The notes beneath the pieces were generated by a model, which saw nothing but the letters and a program-made list of their open reading frames with translations, was not told the origin of the DNA and did not search any database. A stretch of 64,000 nucleotides of DNA, from contig JASKKP010000003.1 of the NCBI GenBank assembly GCA_030154105.1, positions 1 to 64,000 on the forward strand. Reading direction: 5' to 3'. Positions 25,098 to 33,292 of the stretch are shown here, piece after piece. Numbering within the stretch: the first letter of the stretch is position 1; the number at the start of each line of letters is the position of its first letter. The translations under genes were made by a program, and so were the position numbers. Source of the DNA: Bacillota bacterium (lineage in GTDB: Bacteria; Bacillota; DTU030; DUMP01).

Positions 25098-25967
25098 ATG
25101 GCCATAATCATCGACAGCGACACGACCGTGCTCGTCCAAGGCATAACCGGTTACCAAGGCCGGTTTCACACGGAGCAAATGCTGAAGTACGGAACACGAG
25201 TAGTGGCTGGAACTTCGCCGGGTAAAGGCGGCCAGAAAGTTGCCGGTGTTCCGGTTTACGACACCGTCCGTGAGGCCGTTGAGCAGCACCACCCGGTGGC
25301 CAGTATTCTCTTTGTCCCCGCTCAACTCGGAAAGGAGGCGGCCTTCGAAGCACTAGAGGCCGGGATTAAGCTGCTCGTCATCATCAGCGAGCATATACCT
25401 CTGCACGATTCGTTGGAAATAATGAGTTTTGCCCGCGCCAAGGGGGCCAAGGTGCTTGGCCCGAATACATTTGGCGTTATTTCGTCCGGTCGGAGTAAGA
25501 TTGGAATCATGCCCAACCAGTTCTTTCAGCCCGGCCCTGTGGGGGTAGTTTCCCGGAGCGGCACGCTGGGTTATGAAATCGTCGGCGCCTTGCGGGCTGC
25601 CGGCCTGGGAACGAGCACCGTGGTCGGGATGGGCGGCGACCGCGTTGTGGGACTAAACTTTATGGACGTCCTCAGGGAGTTCGAGCAGGACCCGGAAACG
25701 GAAGCAATAGTCCTTATAGGGGAGATTGGGGGTACGGCAGAGGAAGAGGCGGCGGCATTCATTAAAGAGAAGGTCGGTAAGCCGGTGGTTGCCTATATCG
25801 CCGGCGCCAGCGCGCCTCCCGGCAAGCGCATGGGGCATGCCGGAGCCATCATCGAGCGCGGGCGCGGTACGTACGCGGCCAAGGTGGCGGCCCTGCGGGC
25901 GGCGGGGGTGAAGGTTGCCGAACTGCCGCAGGAAGTGCCCTCGCTTCTGAAAAAGCTACTCAGATAA
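25098..25967 (+). CDS. Succinyl-CoA synthetase alpha-like subunit
   Basis: 289 residues from ATG 25098, preceded by TGAGGTGA; the GTG at 25089 lies inside that site. The CoA-binding domain starts [19 protein letters not shown] and continues [21 protein letters not shown]. The phosphorylated His is expected in [17 protein letters not shown]. It forms a pair with the upstream beta-like subunit. It is the last gene of the operon; no clear terminator follows. In organisms without a full oxidative TCA cycle such pairs can conserve energy from acyl-CoA made by other pathways. Confidence 0.85.
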   Translation: MAIIIDSDTTVLVQGITGYQGRFHTEQMLKYGTRVVAGTSPGKGGQKVAGVPVYDTVREAVEQHHPVASILFVPAQLGKEAAFEALEAGIKLLVIISEHIPLHDSLEIMSFARAKGAKVLGPNTFGVISSGRSKIGIMPNQFFQPGPVGVVSRSGTLGYEIVGALRAAGLGTSTVVGMGGDRVVGLNFMDVLREFEQDPETEAIVLIGEIGGTAEEEAAAFIKEKVGKPVVAYIAGASAPPGKRMGHAGAIIERGRGTYAAKVAALRAAGVKVAELPQEVPSLLKKLLR

Positions 25968-26147
25968 GGGAGTGTTTATTAATCCCCCAAAGACGGAGTG
26001 CTTTTGGCAAATACGGATACGTGGATGGCGGTGCTTACCCCGGACATCACCTTTTGTCAGGTTTGGGGACGGGGACGGCTAAGGTAGACGAAGGGAAGCC
26101 GGTGGTTTGAGGTACTTTCTGCTGAAGTAGGCGATGAATTAAGTGGT
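25968..26147. other. Intergenic spacer between convergent genes
   Basis: 180 bases without a supported gene. It contains the simple-sequence stretch GGTTTGGGGACGGGGACGG (26061-26079), which resembles short interspersed repeats of Firmicutes, but I see no pairing partner or T-tract. Confidence 0.3.
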
Positions 26148-27152
26148 TCAAGCATTGCCGCTGCTCTTTTGTCGGCTGGCGAAAAGCCGCCAAGTGCTGA
26201 GGCTTAGAGCGATGCCGCCGGCCAAGAGGTTGAGGTAGAAGGTAAGAAGGCGCCACCAGAGAATATATTCCTTTACCACGGGGAGCGGCAGCGCCCGGCG
26301 AAAGATGTAAAGGATGCCGAACTCGCTGGCTCCGCTTCCTCCGGGGGTAGGGGCGAATGCCGCCACCAAATAAGCCGCATTTTGGAAGGCGGCCAGGGCC
26401 AGCCAGTTTAAAACGGGGCCTTCAGGGGCCAGAAGCGCCGGTGCAATGCCGAAGAAGAGAAGAAAGTACAGTGAGGCACACCCGAAGGAGCGGAAGAGCC
26501 AGCGCGGGCTCGAGGTGAAAAGCTGTTCCATGTGGTCTTGAAAGCGCTTCAGCCCCTGCCGCACCCGAGGGCGCAGGCGTCCGGGCACAAGAGAGAGCGC
26601 GAGTTTTGCGAGCTCGGGCCGAAGAACGATGAACCAGGCTATAATAGTGAGGCCGAGAACGTAGACGCTAATGCCGGCCACAAAAAGACCCGGCAGCGGC
26701 AAAGGGAGACGCATAAGGCGCAGGGCAAATACGGCCAAAAGCGAAAGTACGGCCAGCGTCCCCTGCGCCACCCAACCGCCGGCAACCACCACCGCGCTCG
26801 CCTCCGTCCAAGAGAGACCGGCCTGGGTTAAGATGTACACCACGGCCGGAGCCCCGCCGAAAAGGAAGGGCGTCACCAAGGTGACGAAATTCCCGGCCAG
26901 AATGGCCCTGAGTCCGGTGGTAAGCGGTAACCTTTTATTTAAAGCCCGGGCCAGAAATTTAAGGCGCAGCGCGTCGCTCAGCCAGGCCGAAACCAGAAGA
27001 AAAAGAGCGAGTAATACTCTTGCCGGGCGGACGAACCCTGGGGTTAAGGGAAAGGTATCGCCCGGCAGGCGAAAGAAGATATAGGCGAGGGAGCCGGCGC
27101 TGAGCGCCACGGAAATAACCCCGCCGAGCAGCATTTTAGTTCTCGTCGTCAC
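26148..27152 (-). CDS. UPF0104 / lysylphosphatidylglycerol synthase TM-domain protein
   Basis: About 334 residues with eight or so transmembrane segments. Family features: SDALRLKFLARAL, the loop FLFGGAPAVVYILTQAGLSWTEASAVVVAGG, and the C-terminal FAPTPGGSGASEFGILYIF. This matches the flippase-like domain of MprF/AglD without the catalytic aminoacyl-transferase domain, so a role in lipid flipping or glycolipid export is the usual inference. GTG 27152 has GGAG at good spacing; the TTG at 27173 in the track does not. It is monocistronic. Confidence 0.75.
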   Translation of the reverse strand: MTTRTKMLLGGVISVALSAGSLAYIFFRLPGDTFPLTPGFVRPARVLLALFLLVSAWLSDALRLKFLARALNKRLPLTTGLRAILAGNFVTLVTPFLFGGAPAVVYILTQAGLSWTEASAVVVAGGWVAQGTLAVLSLLAVFALRLMRLPLPLPGLFVAGISVYVLGLTIIAWFIVLRPELAKLALSLVPGRLRPRVRQGLKRFQDHMEQLFTSSPRWLFRSFGCASLYFLLFFGIAPALLAPEGPVLNWLALAAFQNAAYLVAAFAPTPGGSGASEFGILYIFRRALPLPVVKEYILWWRLLTFYLNLLAGGIALSLSTWRLFASRQKSSGNA

Positions 27153-27339
27153 ATCGCTCACTCCGGAAAACAAATTCTCGACTTACTTCGCCACTTACTG
27201 TAGCATTCCCTTTTTGGCCGGTGCCTCGGTGCATTTCGGCCATCCCCAATCGTCCCCCCAAAGCTCTGCCCTTTACAAGATTCGTACCAACCGGCGGCTT
27301 CCCGGTAACGGCGGGCGGCCGGGGGTTTTGATAAGACCA
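27153..27339 (-). other. GC-rich structured leader upstream of UPF0104 gene
   Basis: On the minus strand this leader holds several hairpins, for example GGCCG-AAATGCACCGAGGCAC-CGGCC, plus G-rich runs. I compared it by eye with FMN, TPP, cobalamin, SAM, c-di-AMP, c-di-GMP, fluoride and molybdenum-cofactor riboswitches and found no convincing match. The 60-codon ORF here has no family. Confidence 0.3.
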
Positions 27340-27371
27340 AAAGGCCTTCGGTGACCCGGAGGCCTTTTTTT
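27340..27371 (+). terminator. Terminator-like hairpin
   Basis: AAAGGCCTTCGG-TGAC-CCGGAGGCCTTT (12 bp, one G-T) is followed by TTTT. It points rightward with no plus-strand gene directly upstream; it may end read-through or an unseen small RNA. Confidence 0.75.
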
Positions 27372-27495
27372 GTGCCCTCTACGTGATAAATTAGGCAAAC
27401 AATGGGCTGGGTGCATTTACTGAAGACCAGCCGTTTCGCTCTGTTCGCGAGAATTCATATTAACCCGTTCCGGAAAAAACCCGTCAACACCCTAT

Positions 27496-27525
27496 TTGAC
27501 AATAAAATACATGAAATGATACAAT
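27496..27525 (+). promoter_or_regulatory. Toxin-antitoxin promoter, TTGACA-18-TACAAT
   Basis: Perfect -35 TTGACA (27496-27501) and TACAAT (27520-27525), 18 bases apart, lie 40 bases before the antitoxin start. Confidence 0.75.
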
Positions 27526-27564
27526 AAGACCATAAAGCAAAGCAAAGAGGAGGACGACCCTGAA

Positions 27565-27867
27565 ATGGCCGAAAGGCTTTTGACCCCAGAAGAAGTAGCT
27601 GAAAGACTGGCAGTAACGCCGAGGAGCGTGCGCATATGGCTGAGACAGGGGAAGCTCAAAGGCGTTAAGGCAGGTAGGCTCTGGCGGATCAGAGAACGCG
27701 ACCTGGAGGCCTTCTTGGACCCTACGCTTCACGCCCTAGACACAGCGCCGGAAGACGATGAACCGTTGACCGAAGGAGATGAAAGGGACATCGCCGAAGC
27801 GGAAAAGGCCATAGCCCAAGGGAAAACCCGGCCCTGGGAGCAGGTTAAAAGGGACATGGGGCTATGA
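27565..27867 (+). CDS. Antitoxin with excisionase/MerR-type HTH
   Basis: 100 residues. Residues 4-50 are an excisionase-family winged helix (LLTPEEVAERLAVTPRSVRIWLRQGKLKGVKAGRLWRI) that binds DNA; residues 55-100 are acidic then Trp-containing, suited to wrap and neutralise a toxin. The stop codon overlaps the RelE-like toxin start (ATGA), the usual order for antitoxin then toxin. It is expected to autorepress the promoter at 27496-27525. Confidence 0.75.
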   Translation: MAERLLTPEEVAERLAVTPRSVRIWLRQGKLKGVKAGRLWRIRERDLEAFLDPTLHALDTAPEDDEPLTEGDERDIAEAEKAIAQGKTRPWEQVKRDMGL

Positions 27868-28118
27868 AACTCGAGTTAACCGAGCCGGCCGAGAAAGACC
27901 TGGCCGAGTTGGATAAGAAAACCCAAAGGCGCATTAAGGTGGCTCTAGACAAGCTACTGACCTGTCCGCAGGCCGTAGACTTGAGAAAACTCAAAAGCAC
28001 CCCTGAGAGGTGGCGGCTGAGGGTGGGCGACTGGCGGGTTATCCTGCGGCTTGACCGGGAGCAAGAGGTTCTTTACGTTTTGCGGATAAGACACAGGCGG
28101 GAAGCCTACCGGGGATGA
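27864..28118 (+). CDS. RelE/ParE family toxin
   Basis: 84 residues with the RelE/ParE fold: MKLELTEPAEKDLAELDKKTQRRIKVALDKL, LRKLKSTPERWRLRVGDWRVILRLD, and LYVLRIRHRREAYRG. The basic residues and final Arg/Tyr pattern fit ribosome-dependent mRNA interferases (RelE/YoeB-like), although ParE-type gyrase inhibition cannot be excluded. It is translationally coupled to the antitoxin by a 4-base overlap. Confidence 0.85.
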   Translation: MKLELTEPAEKDLAELDKKTQRRIKVALDKLLTCPQAVDLRKLKSTPERWRLRVGDWRVILRLDREQEVLYVLRIRHRREAYRG

Positions 28119-28136
28119 GCCCGGGAAGCTTGATCT

Positions 28137-28176
28137 CATGGCCGTGGCTGCGGTGCCGACCGTGGCTGCGGCCATA
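28137..28176. repeat. Direct repeat pair within an ATGGCC/GGCCAT hairpin
   Basis: CCGTGGCTGCGG occurs twice (28142-28153 and 28160-28171, 18 bases apart) and the block is bounded by ATGGCC and GGCCAT. It lies 20 bases after the toxin gene. It may be a regulatory site for dhaK or a processing hairpin. Confidence 0.4.
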
Positions 28177-28313
28177 ACCGTGTCCGCCAAATGCTGAGGG
28201 CAAGGGGGAGGGAAGATAATGACAGCAGATCGAGCCCGAAGAATTAAGCTAATACAATATAACCAAGATAAAGGAAAGTTACGCTTTAAGACCAATCAAG
28301 GGAGGGGCCGGGT

Positions 28314-29312
28314 ATGAAGAAACTCATCAACCGGGTCGAGGATGTGGTAACCGAAACGCTCGAAGGGGTCGCCCGTTTGCATCCCGAGCGGGTGCGCAAG
28401 CTACCGGGCTACCACGTCCTCGTGCGGCGCGACGCTCCCGTGCCCGGGAAGGTAGGGCTCATTGCCGGCGGCGGGAGCGGCCACGAGCCCGCCTTTTGGG
28501 GGTGCGTCGGCCCGGGCATGATGGATGCCGGTGTCCAGGGCGACGTCTTCACCTCACCGACGCCTGATCACATCTTGGCCGCCCTCAAAGCGGTGGACGG
28601 CGGCGCCGGAGTGATCCAGATTTACAACAACTACACGGGCGACGTCATGAACTTCGACATGGCCCAGGAGATGGCCAGAGCTGAAGGGATGAAGGTCGAT
28701 ACCATCGTGGTCAACGACGACGTAGCCGTAGAGAACAGCACATACACGGTAGGGCGCAGGGGCATCGCCGGGAACTTCTTCGTGCAGAAGATCGCCGGGG
28801 CGGCCGCCGCGCGAATGATGCCCTTTGAGCGGGTGCTGGCAGTCGGAAAAAAGGCGAACGAGAATCTTAGGAGCATGGGCATGGCGCTCACTTCCTGCAT
28901 TGTGCCGGCCAAGGGCTCCCCGACCTTTAGCCTGGGCGAAGATGAAATGGAAATTGGCATGGGCCTCCACGGCGAACCAGGTATCGAGCGCACCAAGCTG
29001 CGCCCGGCGAACGAAGTGGCCGAGCTCCTGGTGAGCAAGGCGGCTGACGACTTCCCTCTAAAAGGAGGAGAAACGGTGGCCGTTTTGGTGAACGGCCTGG
29101 GTGCCACGCCCCTTATGGAGCTTTACATCATCGGACGGGCCGTAGCCGGGTACCTCGCCGAACGCGGCATTAAAATATACCGTAGCTACGTTGGCGAGTT
29201 TGCCACCTCCATGGAGATGGCCGGCTGCTCGGTTTCTCTCTTGCGCCTGGACGATGAGCTTATCTCCCTCCTCGATTATCCGGCCGATACCCTGACCTTT
29301 AAGCAAGTTTGA
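28314..29312 (+). CDS. dhaK: Dihydroxyacetone kinase subunit DhaK
   Basis: 332 residues, the DAK1 domain. It binds dihydroxyacetone covalently through a His; that residue is His219 in GMGLHGEPGIER. Glycine-rich GLIAGGGSGHEPAFWG and NYTGDVMNFDMAQEMA are diagnostic. DhaK needs DhaL (nucleotide-binding) and, in PTS systems, DhaM; neither is next to it, so they must lie elsewhere or this is a substrate-binding paralogue. ATG 28314 follows AGGGAGGGG. A terminator follows, so it is a single-gene unit upstream of a sugar-type TRAP operon. Confidence 0.88.
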   Translation: MKKLINRVEDVVTETLEGVARLHPERVRKLPGYHVLVRRDAPVPGKVGLIAGGGSGHEPAFWGCVGPGMMDAGVQGDVFTSPTPDHILAALKAVDGGAGVIQIYNNYTGDVMNFDMAQEMARAEGMKVDTIVVNDDVAVENSTYTVGRRGIAGNFFVQKIAGAAAARMMPFERVLAVGKKANENLRSMGMALTSCIVPAKGSPTFSLGEDEMEIGMGLHGEPGIERTKLRPANEVAELLVSKAADDFPLKGGETVAVLVNGLGATPLMELYIIGRAVAGYLAERGIKIYRSYVGEFATSMEMAGCSVSLLRLDDELISLLDYPADTLTFKQV

Positions 29313-29351
29313 GAAAACGTAAAGATGGCCTTGAACTACCAACAGTTCGGC

Positions 29352-29379
29352 GGTTTTGCCGAGCTTTTTCTTTTGCCCA
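29352..29379 (+). terminator. Terminator after dhaK
   Basis: TTCGGC-GGTTTT-GCCGAG (6 bp) is followed by CTTTTTCTTTT. The stem is short, but the U-rich exit is good. Confidence 0.6.
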
Positions 29380-29419
29380 CCGTATAGCCGGGCGGCGTCC
29401 TCGGACCAGCTGAAAACTT

Positions 29420-29490
29420 ATGAACGAAGATGAATGATAATGACCGTTGTAAGAAATATCAATGAATGAAATTAAAGCAATATGAAGGAA
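29420..29490 (+). promoter_or_regulatory. Phased ATGAANGA direct repeats upstream of TRAP operon
   Basis: ATGAACGAA (29420), ATGAATGAT (29430), ATGAATGAA (29462) and ATGAAGGAA (29482) recur on one face of the helix at offsets of 10, 32 and 20 bases. DeoR-family repressors commonly bind direct repeats, and a deoR gene lies inside the operon that starts 75 bases downstream, so this is a candidate operator. Confidence 0.45.
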
Positions 29491-29564
29491 ATTGCACGCC
29501 AGCATCGAATAAAAACTCATGACCTGGACAAAAGGTCCAAAAAAGAAGAAGGGGGTTTCAGCAA

Positions 29565-30602
29565 ATGGCGAAGCGGATTCTAGTGCTTGTCCTGGTGTTC
29601 TTCGTGTTGGCTGGGTGCAGCAAGCCCACGCCCACAAGCGAGGGTGGCTCTAACGGACAGACAGCGAAGAAAGTCGTAATGAATCTGGCCACACCTGATC
29701 CTGACAGTTCCTCCATCACAGTGGCGGCAAAGGAGTTTGCAAAGGTTGTTGGGGAAAAGAGCAACGGCAGTATTGAGATCAAAGTCTCACCTAATGGAAG
29801 CCTTTACGGGGGCGATCCGGCTGCGGCTGTAAAACAGCTGGGGGCTGGCTCGCTCGATATGTTGGTTCTCTCAACCTCGCTCTATGCCAACTTCGAGCCG
29901 AGATTTGCGGCCATCAGCGTGCCATACCTCTTTAACGACACCAAGCAGCTTGAAGATTACTTAAATAGCGATCTGGGCAAAACCCTGCTGCAAAGCCTGG
30001 AGCCACTTGGCATCAAGGGACTGGGATTCTGGACGCGCTCTTTCCGGCAGATGACCAACTCAAAAAGACCGATCACCGGTCCGCAAGACCTGAAAGGGCT
30101 TCGCTTCCGGGTGCCGAACAACCCGTTATGGGTTGAGTTCTTCAAAGCGGCGGGTGCGGCACCTACCCCCATGGCCTTCGGCGAAGTGTATAACGCCCTG
30201 CAACTTAAGACAATTGACGGGCAGGAAAACCCGATCGACATCCCAATGAGCGCCAAGTTCTACGAGGTGCAAAAGTACCTGACAATATCCAACCACATGG
30301 CAGATGCCTGGGTAGTGGGCATCAATGCTAAGAAGTTTGCAGGGCTTACTTCCGAACAACAGCAGGCCTTGACTGAGGCTGCTAAGGAGATCCAGGCCTG
30401 GAAGGCAAAATACGATGCTGATCAGGATGCTAAAGCGGTCGAGTTCCTCAAAAGCAAAGGCATGCAGATCAACACCCTAACGGCAGAGCAGCAAAAAGCC
30501 TTTGCGGATGTTGCCAAGCCCCTCTATCCTAAGTTCGCCGAACTGGTGAAGGACAAGGACTTCTTTGGCAAGACCTTGCAGTTTGTCGGCAAAGCAAACT
30601 AA
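29565..30602 (+). CDS. TRAP transporter substrate-binding lipoprotein (DctP family)
   Basis: 345 residues. The signal peptide MAKRILVLVLVFFVLAGC ends in a lipobox with Cys18, so it is anchored outside the membrane. The mature protein has the DctP fold: AAKEFAKVVGEKSNGSIEIKVSPNGSLYGGD, and the conserved ligand Arg in LKGLRFRVPNNPLWVEFF, then NALQLKTIDGQENP. Together with the next two genes it makes a complete tripartite, sodium-driven importer. TRAP ligands are usually organic or sugar acids; the kinase/aldolase operon suggests a sugar acid or polyol derivative. Confidence 0.9.
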   Translation: MAKRILVLVLVFFVLAGCSKPTPTSEGGSNGQTAKKVVMNLATPDPDSSSITVAAKEFAKVVGEKSNGSIEIKVSPNGSLYGGDPAAAVKQLGAGSLDMLVLSTSLYANFEPRFAAISVPYLFNDTKQLEDYLNSDLGKTLLQSLEPLGIKGLGFWTRSFRQMTNSKRPITGPQDLKGLRFRVPNNPLWVEFFKAAGAAPTPMAFGEVYNALQLKTIDGQENPIDIPMSAKFYEVQKYLTISNHMADAWVVGINAKKFAGLTSEQQQALTEAAKEIQAWKAKYDADQDAKAVEFLKSKGMQINTLTAEQQKAFADVAKPLYPKFAELVKDKDFFGKTLQFVGKAN

Positions 30603-30674
30603 AAAAGCGGAGGGGCGAGAGGTAATGCCTCTGCCCCTCTTCCTTCTGGGTCGCGCAAGGAAGGAGGCAGCCGT

Positions 30675-31208
30675 ATGAGTGAAGCCGCCCCAGGCTTACG
30701 GAAAGAAACTCTGCCAAGGCTAGAGGCCATCTTCCGCATGGTGAACAAAATCCCGGATTACCTGGCGGGGGTCGGCGTTGGTGCGGTAATCGTCACCGTT
30801 TCCATTCAAATCCTCGGCCGCTGGTTAGGACGACCGGCTCCCTGGACGGAAGAAGCCACGCGCTTTTTATTCATCTGGCTGGTGTTCCTGGGCATCGGCT
30901 CCGGATTTCGGCGGGCCGAATCAGCACGCGTCACCGTTTTCCTTAACTACCTCCCCGGTTTTTTAAAAAGATTGGCTCCTTGGATTTACGTTGTCAGCAC
31001 AGTCGGTTTCTTCATCTTTATGTTTGTTACCGGGGTTCAGCTGGTTAGCCAGCAGGTGCGCATGCGCGAGTTAGGTTCCGCCCTGATGATTCCGATGTGG
31101 TTAGTAGGGCTCTGCGTACCGCTTTCAGCAGTCCTCGGGATCCTGGGTGTCATGGAGTCCATCTTTCTGCGGCCGGAGCTAATCGGGCTGAGGAGGGCGG
31201 AAAAATGA
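30675..31208 (+). CDS. TRAP transporter small permease (DctQ family)
   Basis: 177 residues with four transmembrane helices (about 36-56, 68-85, 107-128 and 145-165). The DctQ signature is the central GRPAPWTEEATRFLFIWLVFLGIG. It bridges the binding protein and the large permease. ATG 30675 has GGAGG upstream; its stop overlaps the start of the DctM gene. Confidence 0.9.
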   Translation: MSEAAPGLRKETLPRLEAIFRMVNKIPDYLAGVGVGAVIVTVSIQILGRWLGRPAPWTEEATRFLFIWLVFLGIGSGFRRAESARVTVFLNYLPGFLKRLAPWIYVVSTVGFFIFMFVTGVQLVSQQVRMRELGSALMIPMWLVGLCVPLSAVLGILGVMESIFLRPELIGLRRAEK

Positions 31209-32482
31209 GTATCACTCTCCTGTTGCTTTTTCTCCTTTTAGCGATACTCGGAGTGCCGCTGGCCGTGGCGCTCGGGATAGCATCCGCTCTTACCTTGGTG
31301 CTTTTCACGGACATTCCGTTGAACCTCGTGGCCCAGTCCATGTTCAGCTCTATGAACAACTTTATCATGGTGGCAGTGCCGCTTTTTGTGCTGGCAGGCA
31401 TGCTTATGGATGAGGGGGGTGTGGCAGAAAAAATCTTCGATTTCGCCAATGCTCTGGTAGGCTGGGCACCGGGCGGCTTAGGGCAGGTCACCATAGTTTC
31501 GAGTGTAATCTTTGCCGGTATGTCTGGCTCTTCAGTGGCCGACGTCGCCAGTGTCGGGGCCATCAGCATCGGCGCCATGCGCAGGAACGGCTATCCCCTC
31601 ACCTACGCTACTGGGTTAGCGTTAGTCACTTCCTCTCTGGCGACTATTGTTCCACCCAGCATTCTGATGGTTGTAGCGGGGTCGGTGGCCAATGAATCCA
31701 TTGGCCGTCTACTCATGGGCGGTGTCGTGCCAGGCCTTATCATTGCTCTAAGCTTCATGCTTTACAACCACTTATACTGTAGCCGGCACAGCATCGGTAA
31801 GCGTGTTTCCTTTAGTTGGCGCAACCTTATAAAAAGCAGCCTGCGCGCAATACCTGCCCTCTTTGTACCTGTCATTCTGATGGGTGGTATAGTGCTGGGC
31901 TACTTCACGCCCACGGAGGCAGCCGGCGTGGCGGTTCTCTATACGATTGCCATTGCCCTCCTGGTCTACCGTAGCATTAGCCTGGCCAAGCTTCCGGGAC
32001 TTTTCTTCCGCACGGCTAGACTCACCGGCACAATTCTCTTCATAGCGGTGACGGCCAAGGTAGCCGGGTGGATTTTCGAGTACGATGGCCTGCCTGTACG
32101 GGTGGCGACTTTGTTAAGCAGCGTTACAACCAGCCCACTCATAACCATGCTTCTCATTTTCGGCTTCCTGATCCTGGTGGGGATGTTCATGGACGCGACG
32201 GCGGCCATATTCATCTTGGTGCCTATTCTCCTGCCTACTGTAAAGGCCGTAGGCATCGATCCCGTGTACTTTTTGGTGATAATGGTGATCACCTTAGCCC
32301 TGGGACTCATTACACCCCCGGTAGGTGTTTGCTTGTACGCGGCCAGCAACTTAACGGGTCTCTCCTTGGAAGAAGTTACGCGGCACACTTTGGTCTGGAT
32401 GACCATCATGGTTCTGGCTATCTTGCTCTTGATGGTTTTTCCTGCCTTGGTGATTACGCCTCTTAGCTGGTTTGGCATGTAG
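31205..32482 (+). CDS. TRAP transporter large permease (DctM family)
   Basis: 425 residues from ATG 31205, overlapping the upstream stop by 4 bases; the track start at 31097 lies inside dctQ. About 12 transmembrane helices with DctM features: LLFLLLAILGVPLAVALG, VPLFVLAGMLM, GMSGSSVADVASVGAISIGAM and LITPPVGVCLYAASNL. It carries the Na+-coupled transport path. Same operon as the binding protein and DctQ. Confidence 0.93.
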   Translation: MSITLLLLFLLLAILGVPLAVALGIASALTLVLFTDIPLNLVAQSMFSSMNNFIMVAVPLFVLAGMLMDEGGVAEKIFDFANALVGWAPGGLGQVTIVSSVIFAGMSGSSVADVASVGAISIGAMRRNGYPLTYATGLALVTSSLATIVPPSILMVVAGSVANESIGRLLMGGVVPGLIIALSFMLYNHLYCSRHSIGKRVSFSWRNLIKSSLRAIPALFVPVILMGGIVLGYFTPTEAAGVAVLYTIAIALLVYRSISLAKLPGLFFRTARLTGTILFIAVTAKVAGWIFEYDGLPVRVATLLSSVTTSPLITMLLIFGFLILVGMFMDATAAIFILVPILLPTVKAVGIDPVYFLVIMVITLALGLITPPVGVCLYAASNLTGLSLEEVTRHTLVWMTIMVLAILLLMVFPALVITPLSWFGM

Positions 32483-32503
32483 CGGGCGAATGGGGTGATG
32501 TAG

Positions 32504-33268
32504 TTGCTTGCACCACAGAGACGCGAGGAAATACGCAATGCTTTAAAGCAAAGAGGATGGCTATCCGTTACCGAGCTAGCCCAAATAGTGGGAGCATCTG
32601 TGTCGACCATCCGACGGGATCTTATTGAGCTTGAACAGGCAGGGGTCTTGGTAAGGACACGAGGCGGCACCTGCTTGGCCGGCCGGCTCCCGGAAGAAAT
32701 GAGCCAGCACGTGCGGGCCCAGAAACACGCTGCCGAGAAGAAAAAAATCGGCCAAGTGGCGGCCAAGCTTGTGGAGAACGCAGGTAGCATTATCATCGAC
32801 GCGGGGACGACCACGTTAGAGGTGGCGCGCGCCTTGAACCCGACCCAGCCCCTGCGCGTCATTACCGACAGCGTGGAAATTGCTTATGAGCTACGGGACA
32901 AAGAAAATATCGTGGTCATCGTCACAGGTGGTATCATGCGCCCGCACGCCTACAACTTGTTCGGCGGTATGGGGGAACAGATGTTGGCCGGGATGCATGC
33001 CCAGGTCTGCGTAATGGGCGGTAGTGCCCTAAGTTTGGAGGAAGGGCTGACCAAACATGATATTGAATCCATGCCCATCCGCCGCAAGATGGTCGAGATC
33101 AGCCGGCAATTGATTGCCGTCGTGGACTCAAGCAAATTTGGGAAGACGGGACTGGCAAGCGTCTGCCCTGTGGGGCGGATCAATGTGCTGGTCACCGACA
33201 GCGGGATCGATGCTGCTTTCCGGAGTGCCTTGGAAAAAGCTGGCGTTCAAGTGATTATCGCCGACTAA
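32504..33268 (+). CDS. DeoR family transcriptional regulator
   Basis: 254 residues. The N-terminal HTH is diagnostic (RREEIRNALKQRGWLSVTELAQIVGASVSTIRRDL), and the C-terminal isomerase-like effector domain has IIIDAGTTTLEVARAL and VVDSSKFGKTGL, which sense phosphorylated sugars. The TTG start at 32504 has GGGGTGA upstream. It lies between the TRAP genes and the catabolic enzymes, so it presumably represses this operon until a phosphorylated intermediate accumulates. Candidate operator: the phased repeats at 29420-29490. Confidence 0.9.
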   Translation: MLAPQRREEIRNALKQRGWLSVTELAQIVGASVSTIRRDLIELEQAGVLVRTRGGTCLAGRLPEEMSQHVRAQKHAAEKKKIGQVAAKLVENAGSIIIDAGTTTLEVARALNPTQPLRVITDSVEIAYELRDKENIVVIVTGGIMRPHAYNLFGGMGEQMLAGMHAQVCVMGGSALSLEEGLTKHDIESMPIRRKMVEISRQLIAVVDSSKFGKTGLASVCPVGRINVLVTDSGIDAAFRSALEKAGVQVIIAD

Positions 33269-33292
33269 ACACACTCGAAAAAGGAGCTGAGC

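Noticed and set aside
27153-27339. Known riboswitch before the UPF0104 gene
   Set aside because: Core consensus blocks of FMN, TPP, SAM, cobalamin, c-di-AMP, c-di-GMP, fluoride and Moco riboswitches were compared by eye and none fit.
31966-32862. 298-codon minus-strand ORF across dctM and deoR
   Set aside because: Shadow of two genes with clear family motifs.
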